64,000 nt of DNA from Mytilus californianus (GCF_021869535.1 NW_026262712.1:98158140-98222139); one strand, 5' to 3'. Shown: positions 34,504-47,839, numbered from the stretch's first letter. The notes: generated by a model not told the origin, from the letters alone. A program made the numbers and translations.

Positions 34504-35380
34504 TATACTCATGTGGTATGCTTTTTGTCGAGCCTTCGACTTTTGTCGAAAAAGCGAGACATAGCGATCCTACATTCCGTCGTTGGCGTCCACAAATATT
34601 CACTCTGTGGTTAAAGTTTTTGAAATTTTAATAACTTTCTTAAACTATCCTGGATTTCTACCAAACTTGGGCAGAAGCTTGTTTATGATCATAAGATTAT
34701 ATTCAAAAGTAAATTTTGTAAAAAAAAAAGTCCATTTTTTCCGTATTTTACTTATAAATGGACTTAGTTTTTCTGCCAGGAAACATTACATTCACTCTGT
34801 GGTTAAAGTTTTTGAAATTTTAATTACTTTCTTAAACTATCCTGGATTTCTACAAAACTTGGAAAGAAGCTTGTTTATGATCATAAGATAGTATCTAGAG
34901 GTAAATTTTGTAAAAAAAAAATTCCATTTTTTCCGTATTTTACTTATAAATGGACTTAGTTTTTCTGCCAGTTAACATTACATTCACTCTGTGATTAAAG
35001 TTTTTAAAATTTTAACAACTTTCTTAAACTATCCTGGATTTGTACCACACTTGGACAGAAGCTTGTTTATGATCAAAAGCTAGTATCTAGAAGGAAACTT
35101 TGATAAAATTTTGTTCCATTTTTCCGTATTTTACTTATAAATGGACTTAGTTTTTCTTCCAGTTAACTTTACATACAGTCTGCAGTTAAAGTTTTAAACT
35201 CATTTATTAGATTCAAATACCATCCTGGATTTTTACCAAACTTGGACAGAAGCTACTTACAATCAAAAGATAGTATAGAGAGGAATATTTTTATTAATTT
35301 TTTTCCTCATTTTTGTTGAGCCTGCGATTAACAGCAAAAGTAGGTGAGACACTGGGTTCCGCGGAACCCTTACGAATTTT
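34504..35380 (+). mobile_element. Dispersed element with four 188-bp tandem units
   Basis: Begins near TGTCGAGCCTTCGACTTTTG, a small hairpin, then GCGAGACATAGCGATCC. Four diverged units follow (anchors TTCACTCTGTGGTTAAAG at about 34600, 34790, 34981, and a weaker one at 35170). It ends TTGAGCCTGCGATTAACAG, GTAGGTGAGACACTGGG and the palindrome GGGTTCCGCGGAACCC (35354-35369). Its GAGACATAG start resembles the element at 63505. Confidence 0.75.
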
Positions 35381-35857
35381 TGTAACTTTTCTTTACATTT
35401 AAAGTACATTTAATATATATGGAAGAATAATGTATGGTTAAAAAACTTCAAAAACTTCAAATTGGTTGAAAAAAATGCATGTTTATGTAAGGCTTCCCTT
35501 AATTCGAAAATCTCTATTTTCAGGCACAGGCTCATAAGAATTTGACTTTTGAATAACTGTGATAAATCTGATAAATCAAATGAGTGTTTCGTTGATTTTA
35601 ATACTTATTATATTATATTCAAGAGTATTTAAAAAGCAAATTTTTGCAATATTTAAATTTTTTAGGCCAAAATCTTGACAGTTGAAAATATTTGATTTAA
35701 ACGTCAAAAATAAACATCCAAATTTCAATATTAAAATGACCCTAGTTTCTATAATATATATCCTATGGCCATGAAACTTGTCCAACTATCTTATAATTTC
35801 CTAAGCTTAAGTCATGCAAAGTTTTATTAAAATTGGTCAAGTCTTTCTATCCTATTA
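35381..35857. other. Non-coding, no feature recognised
   Basis: AT-rich, no array. The short - strand open frame at 35576-35785 has no features. Confidence 0.45.
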
Positions 35858-36312
35858 GGTCCAAGGACACAGTTATCGTCCTTTGGTTTTCGTTGTCTAC
35901 GAATATAGTCCCTAGTGTGAACAGTGTATAACTTGCATTTTTTTTTTATGCACTTTCCCAATTTATTTCTTGATATTTTATGCATGAAATATTAAGTAAG
36001 GGGATGAAATTACATGTTAAAAAAATTTGGGTGCTGAATCTTTATGTTAAGTAGTGATTTGGTCCAGTAAAAAAAGGTCAAAAATTAGAGAATGTCTGAA
36101 GCTGTCAAACTGAAATTTAGCCCCCTTTAACACAGAATTGTCATTATTTTGAGTTAGAGCTGGTAGAAGTTTCTATAATTTTGATATTATTTGTATCAAT
36201 AGTAGTACACTACACTGTAAAAATCTTTTTGAGATAGAGCAGGTGCGATTTTTTTAATTTGAATTTATTGTCTAAAAGAAATGCACTATGAAATAACTGT
36301 GTTCTCGGGCCT
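35858..36312 (+). mobile_element. Dispersed repeat D, copy 2
   Basis: Same as 30986-31438 with a handful of substitutions and a 4-bp deletion after ATGCATGAAAT. The flanks differ from copy 1, so its limits are well defined. Confidence 0.88.
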
Positions 36313-38262
36313 AAAAATATACAGGGGCTGCGACAAAGTGAAAAACACAATCGTATATGTGTAGTAACCTATTATGTATGAAAGGCCATCACATGAAGTA
36401 ATGTGAAACAATTCAAAAGAGAAAAACAATGCCTTGATTTTTTTTAAAAAACGTGACAAATTAGCAAAAGTATAGCAGACAGCAACCAAGCCTCATTTTT
36501 GAGATCTTGCCTTTTACATTTCGATATGAGGCTTTAGCCAAAAAGATTTTTTGCTACAAGATTTCTTGTACAAAGATATCAAACTTGGTAAAATATCACT
36601 TTAGATAAGGCCTCATACTTATTTTGCCAGAGACATGATAGTGACATCAAAACTAATATATAATTACATTGATTGTTCACTAAATTCAATGACTATTGTC
36701 ATTTCTCTGGGTTTTTAGAATGGGGCATCAATCTGAATTTGAGGCAAATTTTAAAACCATAGATGTTTAAATGACTTCAGAGAGTATCAAACAGCCTTTC
36801 ATACCGCCTGACAGCAGTGTACCAGCACAACATAAACACCCTTTCATACCGCCTGACAGCGGTGTACCAGCACAACATAAGAACAAACTATAAAAATCAA
36901 GTTCTGTTTAAAAAAAATCTAAATATTAAAAAAATATTGGTGCTAATTAAATGATTATATACACAAGACCATGAAGATCATTTGAAACCAGTTTACCTTA
37001 ACTAAGTTATAAATTGGAATGAATATAAATTCAACCACTGCATGCAGTGTGATACAACATTTCTCCACTTGAGACAGTTACATTTTTTACTTCAAAACTT
37101 GAGACTTAGTGTAGTGTTTGAGCATTTAGAATTTGACTGTTGAGAGTGGAGAAATATTGCTTGAGATTCGGTGGTGGAATCTTTGCCTCAATATATATAA
37201 TGGTGAGTGATGGGAAGCAATATGTAGACAAACTTTATATTTCTTTTTCAATGATCTCTAACATTATGTGTTCTTTTTATGTGACATCATCAGACATGGT
37301 TGCCTTTTTTTGTGACATCAACATAGAGAATTCACAGGAAAACATATCATGATTGAATTTTGACCAAGGAAGAATTCATATTGTGAACAATCAACAGGTC
37401 GGGAAAGAGCTAAGAATTAGACAAAGTTATAATTAAGATAGTGATTATCAAGATAGACGAATTTCTTCCTGTTACAATATTCTATAATGGTTAAAACATT
37501 TGTAATCAAATTCATTAAGGTTAAAACACTGATTAATAACTGGAAGTATAGGAGATACTAGATATTTTGGTTAAAATCTTGCTTCATTTTATGGTTATCA
37601 ATTTTGGATTTATGATAAAATCCTATAAAAAAATGAGCAGAAAATAAATCCATAAAAAAAATATGGTTTCGCAGAATTTTTATTTTTTGATATGTTTGTG
37701 TTTTTATGGCAGAAAAACTGGAGTTTCAAATTAATATGCAATTTTCCAAATGAAGAATTTGATATTGTTGAAATAAAAGCAGAAATTATAATGATCAACA
37801 CAGGTGATGAAAAAGTTGTAAAATTATCAAACAGCTACATTGCTTCAATAATTTTATGAATTTATTTTCTCCATAAAAGTAGAAATCTCTTGATCTGATC
37901 ATGAATTTTACCGTTATTGTCACACCCCTACCTGACAGAGCCAATCACCTGATTAATTACTGATCGCCTAACCCAGCCCACAGGCAGATTGCAGGTGATA
38001 CATCTCTTTCTTGTCAAAACTTTTTATTGATTTTTCACTGCATGTTTTATAAATGTAGCAAATGGAAAATAGACTTCAATAGATACAGCATATTTGAAAA
38101 GTGAAACTTCCTTTGTATTTGACTGTAAAAGCATTTAAATTCCCTGATATATATCTTATAGAGAGATATTGTAATTTAATAGAAAGATTAACTACAATAT
38201 TGTTTGTACTTTTGAAAAGTTTTTTTTTCTTTAACAAGAGTGAATTTGATTGGTTATTTCAG
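36313..38262. other. Mostly single-copy non-coding sequence upstream of a candidate exon
   Basis: One 47-bp direct duplication at 36793-36881 (CTTTCATACCGCCTGACAGC, twice). From about 37915 to 38005 a GC-richer stretch (CACCCCTACCTGACAGAGCC) stands out. It ends with GATTGGTTATTTCAG, a normal splice acceptor. Confidence 0.5.
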
Positions 38263-38301
38263 GAGAGATGACGGAAACTGAACTCCAGGTAGATAATACT
38301 G
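38263..38301 (+). CDS. Candidate 39-nt internal coding exon
   Basis: The acceptor TTGGTTATTTCAG precedes it and a near-perfect donor GTAAGTTAAT follows at 38302. Entered in phase 1 (as the 2624-2746 exon would deliver), it reads Gly then EMTETELQVDNT with no stop and leaves in phase 1, so it is a symmetric 13-codon exon. The peptide is acidic like the first exon. Alternatively its ATG at 38268 could be a start from another promoter. No homologue is recognised, and chance cannot be excluded for so short a stretch. Confidence 0.42.
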
Positions 38302-40313
38302 GTAAGTTAATATTTATTTTTTTTATTTTATTTACTAAGATATAGAAAAAATTAAATTAATTTCTATTAAATGAAATAGTATTATTAGTTTTTCAGTTTA
38401 TTCAGTTTTCTGAACATTTATATGTAGCAATATTTAAAATGTTTTTACAAATCAAATTTCAACATGTTCATTCTTCAAACTTTTAAGTTGGACTTTTTCT
38501 AAATTTTAATTTTCAGAACTGTCATATTATTTGATAATCAAGATAGCAAGAGAAAAAACGCATTATTTCATAGATAGAGAAATGACAGTAATTTAGTGTA
38601 TGTTCATGTTTTTGACATATGAAATGGATTTAAAAAGTTCTTTTGGTATCTAAAACATAATATAAAAAAAAAGACTTTTCATTTGTACATAGTAAACTCT
38701 ATTGTTTTCAGATAGAAAATTGAAAATCTTTCCAGAATTTTATTTTTTGTGTAATTTTACATACAATACAATAAAGCCATAATTGAAATTGTACCTGAAG
38801 AAAATGAAGTTCTTCAACATTATTTATGTTTGGTTGATTAGATAATGAATTATAAAGGTAAATTGTAACAATTTAGTAACACCTTTTTGTAGGACCATCA
38901 TTTTTGGTTGTCATATTTATGTTATGGATGTGTTAACAGCAATGTCTATCTGCAGACAATTTTTTTTTTACCATATGCCAATAAGACTGATCCTTCGGAA
39001 ATTTGAATACAATGTTCATTTGCACAAAACAAAATGAAAGCTGCCAATGGTATAGATTTAATGATTTTTATTGATATTTTGTGCATGGATGGATCTGTGA
39101 CCCAAGATGGTGTGTCTCATACCATTAAAAATGAATCTAACCTGAACATTGAACCTGTCAAATATTTTATATTTTTAGGGACATAACCCTGAAAACCGTA
39201 AATTATTGTTTCCAATGACCTTGTCGGTGCACCCTAGGATTTGGCCATTTTTGGTGATGATCCTGCTCCTCTTCATAACTCCAAAACTGTACCCCACTCC
39301 TAAACCATATATATTCCTAATTGTAATGGCATGACTTTTATAGTGTACCATAGGTGTTGTCTCTAGGGTTGAATGTCCCTGCCCCCATTTTATCCTAATT
39401 TGTAAAATATATTTTAAAAACTATTCAGACCCCTACTCCTAATCCAAATATATTCTTGTCATGGAAAGGCCTCTCCTGAGAGTGCACAATAAGTTTTGTT
39501 CTTGGGGTCATGCCCGCTGCCCCTTATATTCTGAATTGCCATAACTGTAATAAATTCTTCCTTATGCACCTCTGAATGATTTTTTGTGGTTTCGCATACT
39601 AAAACATGAACTTAATTAGCCATTTCTTCTTATATTAGTGTGTTAAACTACAACTCCAGGAACAATTTTTATAAATTGTCACCAACTTTTCTAGAACTTG
39701 AAGTTGTTCAATTTCCATTTAAATTGATGATATGATCAATATCTGGGGTTTACCATACCAAAACATGGACTTCCCCATTTCTGCAAATATTATTTGGAGA
39801 CAACAGGTGACATTTAAGTCTTTGGAAGACTCGCACATTTTAAGTGTTTTACAAGACTTTTATATGCAAACTAGATGTAAGGAGATGTGGCATGATGAAA
39901 GCATTTACACACATATATATCCATACATGGAGAGAATGCTCTGATGTGTAATAAAATCATTTAAAAGTGTTTCGATTCCTACATTGTTTGTATGCAGTAC
40001 TGAAGAAAAACCATTTTATACATTCTTAAGATACAGTATAACTTATACCCAAAAAGCTGGGCTTGTAAAGTATCTAGTAAATACAGAATAATAGGAATGG
40101 TATACTCACATACTAGATGTGTTGTTGATTAGGACAAATTTATGTATTTTCATGCTGGCGATTCAGAGTTCATTATGAACTTATGAAGGAAGCAGTCATT
40201 AATTTTTTATGCTTAATCTGTTTGTAATATCATCTGTTTGTTTTCTCTCTACAAACATTCAGTAATCTGTTTAATAGGTTGGAGTAAACAGTTAAGTTTA
40301 CCAATGTTCAAAA
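38302..40313. other. Non-coding sequence, no feature recognised
   Basis: AT-rich to about 39050, then a less AT-rich part (39060-39560) without array or frame, possibly a decayed repeat. The open frame at 39732-39944 is not supported; part of it (aaggagatgtggcatgatg) looks like the mussel repeat relic. Confidence 0.45.
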
Positions 40314-41600
40314 TATCACATTAACTCCTAACAGAGGAAAACTAAACCTGAGGGTATCACATTAACTCCTAACAGAGGAAAACTAAACCTGAGGGTATCA
40401 CATTAACTCCTAACAGAGGAAACCTAAACCTGAGGGTATCACATTAACTCCTAACAGAGGAAACCTAAACCTGAGGGTATCACATTAACTCCTAACAGAG
40501 GAAAACTAAACCTGAGGGTATCACATTAACTCCTAACAGAGGTAAACTAAACCTGAGGGTATCACATTAACTCCTAACGGAGGAAAACTAAACCTGAGGG
40601 TATCACATTAACTCCTTAAACAGAGGAAAACTAAACCTGAGGGTATCACATTAACTCCTAACAGAGGAAAACTAAACCTGAGGGTATCACATTAACTCCT
40701 AACAGAGAAAAACTAAACCTGAGGGTATCACATTAACTCCTAACAGAGGAAAACTAAACCTGAGGGTATCACATTAACTCCTAACAGAGAAAAACTAAAC
40801 CTGAGGGTATCACATTAACTCCTAACAGAGTGACACTGGGTACATTGACTGAGGGTATCACATTAACTCCTAACAGAGGAAAACTAAACCTGAGGGTATC
40901 ACATTAACTCCTAACAGAGTGACACTGGGTACATTGACTGAGGGTATCACATTAACTCCTAACAGAGAAAAACTAAACCTGAGGGTATCACATTAACTCC
41001 TAACAGAGTGACACTGGGTACATTGACTGAGGGTATCACATTAACTCCTAACAGAGAAAAACTAAACCTGAGGGTATCACATTAACTCCTAACAGAGTGA
41101 CACTGGGTACATTGACTGAGGGTATCACATTAACTCCTAACAGAGAAAAACTAAACCTGAGGGTATCACATTTACTCCTAACAGAGTGACACTGGGTACA
41201 TTGACTGAGGGTATCACATTAACTCCTAACAGAGAAAAACTAAACCTGAGGGTATCACATTAACTCCTAACAGAGTGACACTGGGTACATTGACTGAGGG
41301 TATCACATTAACTCCTAACAGAGAAAAATTAAACCTGAGGGTATCACATTAACTCCTAACAGAGTGACACTGGGTACATTGACTGAGGGTATCACATTAA
41401 CTCCTAACAGAGAAAAACTAAACCTGAGGGTATCACATTAACTCCTAACAGAGAAAAACTAAACCTGAGGGTATCACATTAACTCCTAACAGAGTGACAC
41501 TGGGTACATTGACTGAGGGTATCACATTAACTCCTAACAGAGAAAAACTTAACCTGAGGGTATCACATTAACTCCTAACAGAGTGACACTGGGTACATTA
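40314..41600. repeat. Minisatellite with 41-bp and 48-bp units
   Basis: Unit A (41 bp) contains AGGAAAACTAAACCTGAGGG; unit B (48 bp) contains AGTGACACTGGGTACATTGA. Both share TATCACATTAACTCCTAACA. The left part is A-only; from about 40800 A and B alternate as an 89-bp dimer, with one A-A exception near 41420-41460. Confidence 0.96.
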
Positions 41601-41850
41601 ACAGGGTAGGTGTCTCTTGCTATATGCATGCATCACTTGCCATCTGAATCCACCGTGACTCAGTCAAAATGTCACAACTAAGGGAATAGGATCACTTGCC
41701 ATCTGAATCCACCATGGCTCAGTCAAAATGTCACAACTAAGGGAATAGGATCACTTGCCATTTGAATCCACCGTGACTCGGTTAAAATGTCACAACTAAG
41801 GGAATAGGATCGTGACTTGCCATTCAAATCCACCGTGACACAATTAAAAG
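41601..41850. repeat. 59-bp tandem repeat, four units
   Basis: Units contain CACTTGCCATCTGAATCCAC and ATGTCACAACTAAGGGAATA; the fourth is degenerate. Confidence 0.9.
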
Positions 41851-42052
41851 TTTAGAGGCTAGATTTTGTTACATAACTACCATTTGTATTACTATGAATT
41901 TATGAACAGACATATTCCACATGAATTGACTCAAAGTTGATTAAATGTAAAACAGCTAACCATATTAACAGGCCTAGAAAAATTTGGACTCATGACTCCT
42001 TTACGAAAACTTTTAAATTTAAATGCAAAAGTTTCTTTTAGGTTGATAAACT

Positions 42053-43646
42053 CAGAGCTCCAGATAAGAATTCACAAATTGGGGTTTTTACCCACCATTT
42101 TTTTATATAATTGGGTGATAAAGTTTTTTAATTGCATTATCAATTCCAATTCACCCCTCAAGCAAATATCAAATTGGGTTTTTCACCACCAAGCTCCTTA
42201 ATGTATTGGGTTTTTCATCAACACAATATTGAATATTTAGGCATGTTATAATCACATTATATCAACCCCAGATAGGTTTCCATCTTAAATGTGTTTCTTT
42301 CTTTGTAGAATATGTGCTAGCTGTTTTATTTGGTTTATTCACTGACGAGCAATTGTACATTTAATTTGTGTACCGTTTTAAACGTTCTGTCAGTTTTGTA
42401 TTTTCTCAAAACTTATGTAAACTGCAGCTGGTGTCACTAGTTGGACAGGAACTAATTGCCTTTCTAGATCCCATATGATCACCCTACAGTTTAATTATAG
42501 TTGGGGTAGGTGTGACTAAGTGTTTAGATTTTTGTGTAATATATGCGAAATTTAGGTGCTGTAAGAAAGTTTTGCCAGTCCTTTCACCTTTTTGCCAGAT
42601 CTACTTTTTAATAAAAATGAAAAGTAGTTTCCAGATTTAAGATATACCCCCAAAACCTTGAGGTTTATAGGGTGGTTTATATAATGACGGGAGACCACAT
42701 TCAACTTAAATTTACAAATAATTCTGCAACATCAAGTAAATAAATGACAATGTTATACTGCACTTGCCAATAAGACAACTATCTTAAGCATCTAGAACAA
42801 TAAGACCAAAAACAAAGAAAGTGTCAAGCTGCATTGACGTAAAAACGGATATGTGTATTCACTCATCAACTAAAATGAAAAAAATAATATATAAACTGTT
42901 TTCGTTTAATTCAATTTACATAAATCTGAGTTAAGTTGTCCCTTATCAGAACTTGTGGTTTCCGATGCTTTCAAACTACATATCATGTCATAATTGATTT
43001 GGCCTTTCACTTTTTCCAACTGATTTCTTTTTTGACGGAACCCCGTGTTTATCGCTCTAGCAATGTTCTCGTTATGGTACGCAAACACGCCCGTGCGTTC
43101 AATTGCCGCTTCCTAAAATCACTAGCTGAGTCTTGTTATCATCATAACTTTCCCTCAGCTATCAAAAAGAAGCCGAAAACATGCTTCTATTCAATATTTT
43201 TACCGGACATTTACTTTCGTTTTAATTCATTGTATGTTATGATAATGCCCGAGCAATTCGAAAAAATATGACAGCATGTCACACGCTAATTGGATAAACG
43301 CCGAGAAGATCGAAATGTTTTCATAAACACGTGTACCTTTTGAGCAACGGAAAATTCCAACAGGGACCCATTACAGCTACTTGATGCAGGGCTCTATTTT
43401 TAGAACGAAAGGACATTTCCAATTATAAATATTATAAAAATAGATTTACGCGACGACTGTAATCAAGTAAGGGTAAATAACGCAAACGATAGCGAATAAA
43501 AGCGTTAAGAACCCATGTTTTTGGCATATAATTGGGTTTTCCTTTGAATTAATTGGGTTATTGAACCCTGCAATTGGCAATTGCATTGGGTTTTTAATTA
43601 TTTTTATTGCGTGATTACGCAAATACGCAGCTTATCTGGAGCTCTG
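42053..43646. mobile_element. hAT-like non-autonomous DNA transposon, 1,594 bp
   Basis: Perfect 16-bp terminal inverted repeats CAGAGCTCCAGATAAG / CTTATCTGGAGCTCTG. A direct repeat ATAAACT flanks it at 42046-42052 and 43647-43653. It can be read as 8 bp (GATAAACT) if the last G of the right end belongs to the duplication. CAG-starting ends and a 7-8 bp duplication fit hAT. Subterminal zones are rich in repeated 'TTGGGTTTTT' in opposite orientations. The two short open frames inside show no transposase motifs, so I call it non-autonomous. Confidence 0.85.
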
Positions 43647-43799
43647 ATAAACTTTATGTTAATATTCCTCAATAGGTTGTTTTTTTTAATGAAAGAAATA
43701 CTTTTCAAATCTTTACAATCTTTTCAAATCCCTACTTGACAATGCCATGACAATTAAGAACTAGTTTATTTTGTTTTAAGTTAACTTTCTGGCTCTTTA

Positions 43800-44295
43800 C
43801 TTGAAAGCTATATTCTCACATTGAACATTTTCTCTCTCTTTCTCTCACATTGAATGTTTTCTCTCCCTTTCTCTCACATTGAACATTTTCTCTCTCTTAT
43901 TCTCACATTGAACATTTTCTTTCTCTTTCTCTCACATTGAACATTTTCTCTCTCTTTCTCTCACATTGAACATTTTCTCTCTCTCTCTCTCTCACATTGA
44001 ACAGTTTCTTTCTCTTTCTCTCACATTGAACATTTTCTCTCTCTTTCTCTCACATTGAACAGTTTCTTTCTCTTTCTCTCACATTGAATGTTTTCTCTCT
44101 CTCTCTCACATTGAATGTTTTTTCTCTCTCTCTCTCACAATGAACAGTTTCTTTCTCGTTCTCTCACGTTGAACATTTTCTCTCTTTTTCTCTCACATTG
44201 AATGTTTTCTCTGTCTTTCTCTCACATTAAACATCTTCTCTTTCTTTCTCTCGCAATTTGAATGTTTTGTGTCTCTTTCTCTCTGTTTTATTATT
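43800..44295. repeat. Pyrimidine-rich 29-31 bp minisatellite, about 16 units
   Basis: Units read CACATTGAACATTTTCTCTC followed by CTCTTTCTCT of variable length. The + strand is almost free of G apart from one per unit. Confidence 0.95.
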
Positions 44296-45403
44296 CAAAC
44301 CAACTGCTCCTTGTCTTTTTTTTTTCTGTATTGATCAAACTGCTGATTCAAAAAACCTTTTTCCTCTCTAAATCAACTGTCATGCCGTAACCTCATGATT
44401 TACTTTGTTGAACAAATTGTCTGGTCAATGCAATCACTTTACCTTTCTTTTTTTTTATTTGAAGTTAAACCAGAGAGAGAGGGATTAATCTGTTACCATT
44501 TTCTAGATTGGTTTTTTAATTGCAAATGTGAAATATTGACCTTTAACCTAAACAGTCATCTTGATGTCTATATATGAGACATTTGTAGATCAGAATCCAT
44601 TCCATAATATTAAGGTTGGTATCAAAAGGTGGTAACATTCTAATTTCAGTGTAAATTTCTTCATTTGTGGGAGATTTTTAGGATTGGGGAGATAGCAAAA
44701 ATGTTTGTTAATTTCCTATTTGAGTAGAACTAATTGTCTAACTGACGTATTGCAAATACCACATATCAACTGATAAAATGCTATTGTGATTTTTGGATGC
44801 ATATTAACAATGTTAGGAAATGGAAAGGTATTAGTCTGAATCATGTCGTGAGGATAAACGAACAATATGGAATTCTAACTGAAAAAATGTACAATTACAT
44901 TAATATGTAAATGTGGCCATGTTTTACAAAACAGTATCGTTTGAATGATTTAACTTCACCCATTATGAAGGTCATTCAAACATTGGAAATCTAATGTCCA
45001 GTCATTGACAGGGGCAGTAATTATTAAAGAACGGGTCGTGTGATTTGGCTTTGGTTTAGGTTTTAAATAAGTTGACTAAACATATAAGAAGTGACAGACC
45101 TATAATGAAATCGGCATCATTACTCCGCTAAACTGCTAATTTTCTCTGCATTACGATTGCTGCTGATACATATATCATTGGTTTAAATAAAGGAACGTAT
45201 TAGAAGTCAGCTCGTTCTTTTATTAGGAGAGATTGCCTTTTCCAGCCTTAAGTCTATCTTATTAAATTAGCTTTGATTGAAATGGAGAACTCCAACTAGG
45301 CGTCATTTTGTTTTATCAACTTCTTCCTTTCGTAAATATTTTTCATTCTGGTTTGTAATTAAGTATTCATAGCTTTAAACAGTGGATGAGTTAACTTTTA
45401 AAT
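44296..45403. other. Single-copy sequence, no gene seen
   Basis: No array. The 45000-45330 part is less AT-rich and of high complexity (e.g. TTAGAAGTCAGCTCGTTC); it could be a conserved regulatory stretch, but nothing in the sequence proves it. Confidence 0.4.
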
Positions 45404-45838
45404 CCAATTCTCTCTAGTATAATGAGAAAGCTGAATAGGTAGTGTCAGCGATCTACTCAATTCTTTCTAGTATAATGAGAAAGCTGAATAGGTAGTGTCA
45501 GCGATCTACTCAATTCTTTCTAGTATAATGAGAAAGCTGAATAGGTAGTGTCAGCGATCTACTCAATTCTCTCTAGTATAATGAGAAAGCTGAATAGGTA
45601 GTGTCAGCGATCTACCAAATTCTTTCTAGTATAATGAGAAAGCTGAATAGGTAGTGTCAGTGATCTACTCAATTCTCTCTAGTATAATGAGAAAGCTGAA
45701 TAGGTAGTGTCAGCGATCTACTCAATCATCTCTCTAGTATAATGAGAAAGCTAAATAGGTAGTGTCAGCGATCTACTCAATTCTTTCTAGTATAATGAGA
45801 AAGCTGAATAGGTAGTGTCAGCGATCTACTCAATTCTT
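45404..45838. repeat. 53-bp tandem array, 8 units
   Basis: Units contain TCTAGTATAATGAGAAAGCT and GGTAGTGTCAGCGATCTACT. Copies are nearly identical, so expansion is recent. Confidence 0.96.
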
Positions 45839-47839
45839 TGGTAATTTAGATACAGTGAGTGTATGCTCTGTATCATGCAGTGTTGATAATTTAAAGATAC
45901 TATAATGTGCTTAGTAATTCACTAGAACCATTCAGAAGCATATATCACACATTATGTCTTGGAACATCAAACATGGGCAAAGTTCTGTGTTCTTTGAAAT
46001 TAAAAGCTAGAAATTTAAAGATCTGGTTTATCTGAAAAATGACAAATACTGTTTGTAATGATAACTTAAGAGTAGACATGAATGAATATAGATGTTGGGT
46101 ACGAGTCAATGAGACACTACCCCGAAAACATAATAAATAAAAAAGAGATCTATAGGGCATATTATCTACAACAGGTCACTTTGTTAAAATGCATAGGCCA
46201 TCAACTGTTCAGGAAGTTATGAATGAAGTTTAAAAAGACTACCAAAGGTTCAGGGAGTCTAAGGGCTGTCTGTGAGTCTGTCATTGCTCATCCATTAGTT
46301 AAGTGTTGTTTCTAACAGCTAAATTATTAAATGTGAAGAACTTTTATAGATTTATATTTGATTATATCACCTGAACCTAATGTTATGGTTTGATCTTAAT
46401 GTCATAACTTGTTAAAAATAGAATTAATTAAAAAAAAGAAAATTGTTTGATACTTATGGAGAAGAAAACCGCTTTTAGAAGTTGTTAAACTTCACAGTTA
46501 ATGTAGAGATTGATTTTAATGAAGAATAGCGAACAAAGTTATCATTTCAACAAATTTGACTTTCCACTTATGTGTGCTGATCACAAAGAATATTACTAGA
46601 ATTAGGAAAACACCCTATAGTCCCGTTACATACTTAATATTATTATAGAGAACACGAGAAATCAATTTACTGATAGATTAATTTTCTCTGATAAAAACAA
46701 TTGTAAATTTATTTACCATATGTAATTACCACTAGAAGGGTTCTGTAGAATTGTAATTTTCTGTGATTTAATTCTTTAAATCATTTAAATGTTATTTCCC
46801 GCTATAATTACCATCACAGCAGACTGTAGTTAGCCTTTCAAAGCTTCCCATTGACAATTCTAGATCATCAGGGTGTTTTAACTTTGTACAAAAAAGTTGC
46901 TGTAATCTTTTTAGGCAAAAACAATATAGTTTGGGCATCTGTAATGTGTTTTTGATGTAACAAAAGTTATTATAGGGATGTGAAAATATTCTAATGCTGA
47001 CATTGTAGATGAAAAAAGTTAATGCTTTAGTTTTCATATGCCAATCAAAAATGATAGTATAATAGTATTCTGTTGTCCATCTCTATATCTGTCTGTCACA
47101 GTGTTGGTCCATTCTTCTATTCAAAAGTTGTATTTATCATAGCAGGTCTCACGATAGCACTAGTTGATTTTTTTCTAGTCCATTAAAAATTGTTACACAA
47201 TGACTGGACAATCTAACTAAGTTTTTACCTGTTTGTAATTTTCATTTTGCTTTCGAGCATTTTGAACATTGCACTTCAAAAATAAGAAATAAATTGTAAA
47301 TTTGAAAGAACTTGTTCACATCCAGTTTGTTTTGTCCATTTCAAACAATCAGATGTTAGATATGAATAAAATTATATTTAGACTACATATGGATTTACAA
47401 TTTGGACCTTCATGACAGTTAAAGAAACGGACCTTTTCCACATTTATAGACAGTTCGTGTAATTTACTTGCAAAAAGGCAATTTAAATGAATACAAAGAG
47501 GTGTTAAGGATGTAGCTCTAAATAAGCAACCTACCAACACAAATAACCAAAAGACTTTTGATTGCTTGAGGATGGGCCTATCATATGGTCATGGTTGAAC
47601 TGCTTGTTTTTATAAAAATACAAAGTTATTCAGTACCAATAGTTAATATGATTTCTCAAGAGAATAATGTTTGAATAGGAAATATATCATGAAAACCATA
47701 TATCGATTTCACAGATTTTTTATTTTGGAAACAAATTGTAAAATTTATGGATATGTCACATAGCTGACAAATTATTTCAGTTCATAATGAAATAGTTTAG
47801 GCATATCAGAAGTTCTATAATAGAAGTAGCTTTGTAATA
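45839..47839. other. Non-coding, no feature recognised
   Basis: AT-rich, no arrays. Near 46080-46150 a fragment (agatgttgggtacgagtcaatgagacac) resembles the mussel repeat relic. The - strand frames at 46792-47037 and 47349-47540 lack any domain signal. Confidence 0.45.

Noticed and set aside
42300-42365. Acceptor TTTCTTTCTTTGTAG followed by an 18-codon open stretch
   Set aside because: Lies inside the hAT-like element and ends in a stop without conservation evidence.
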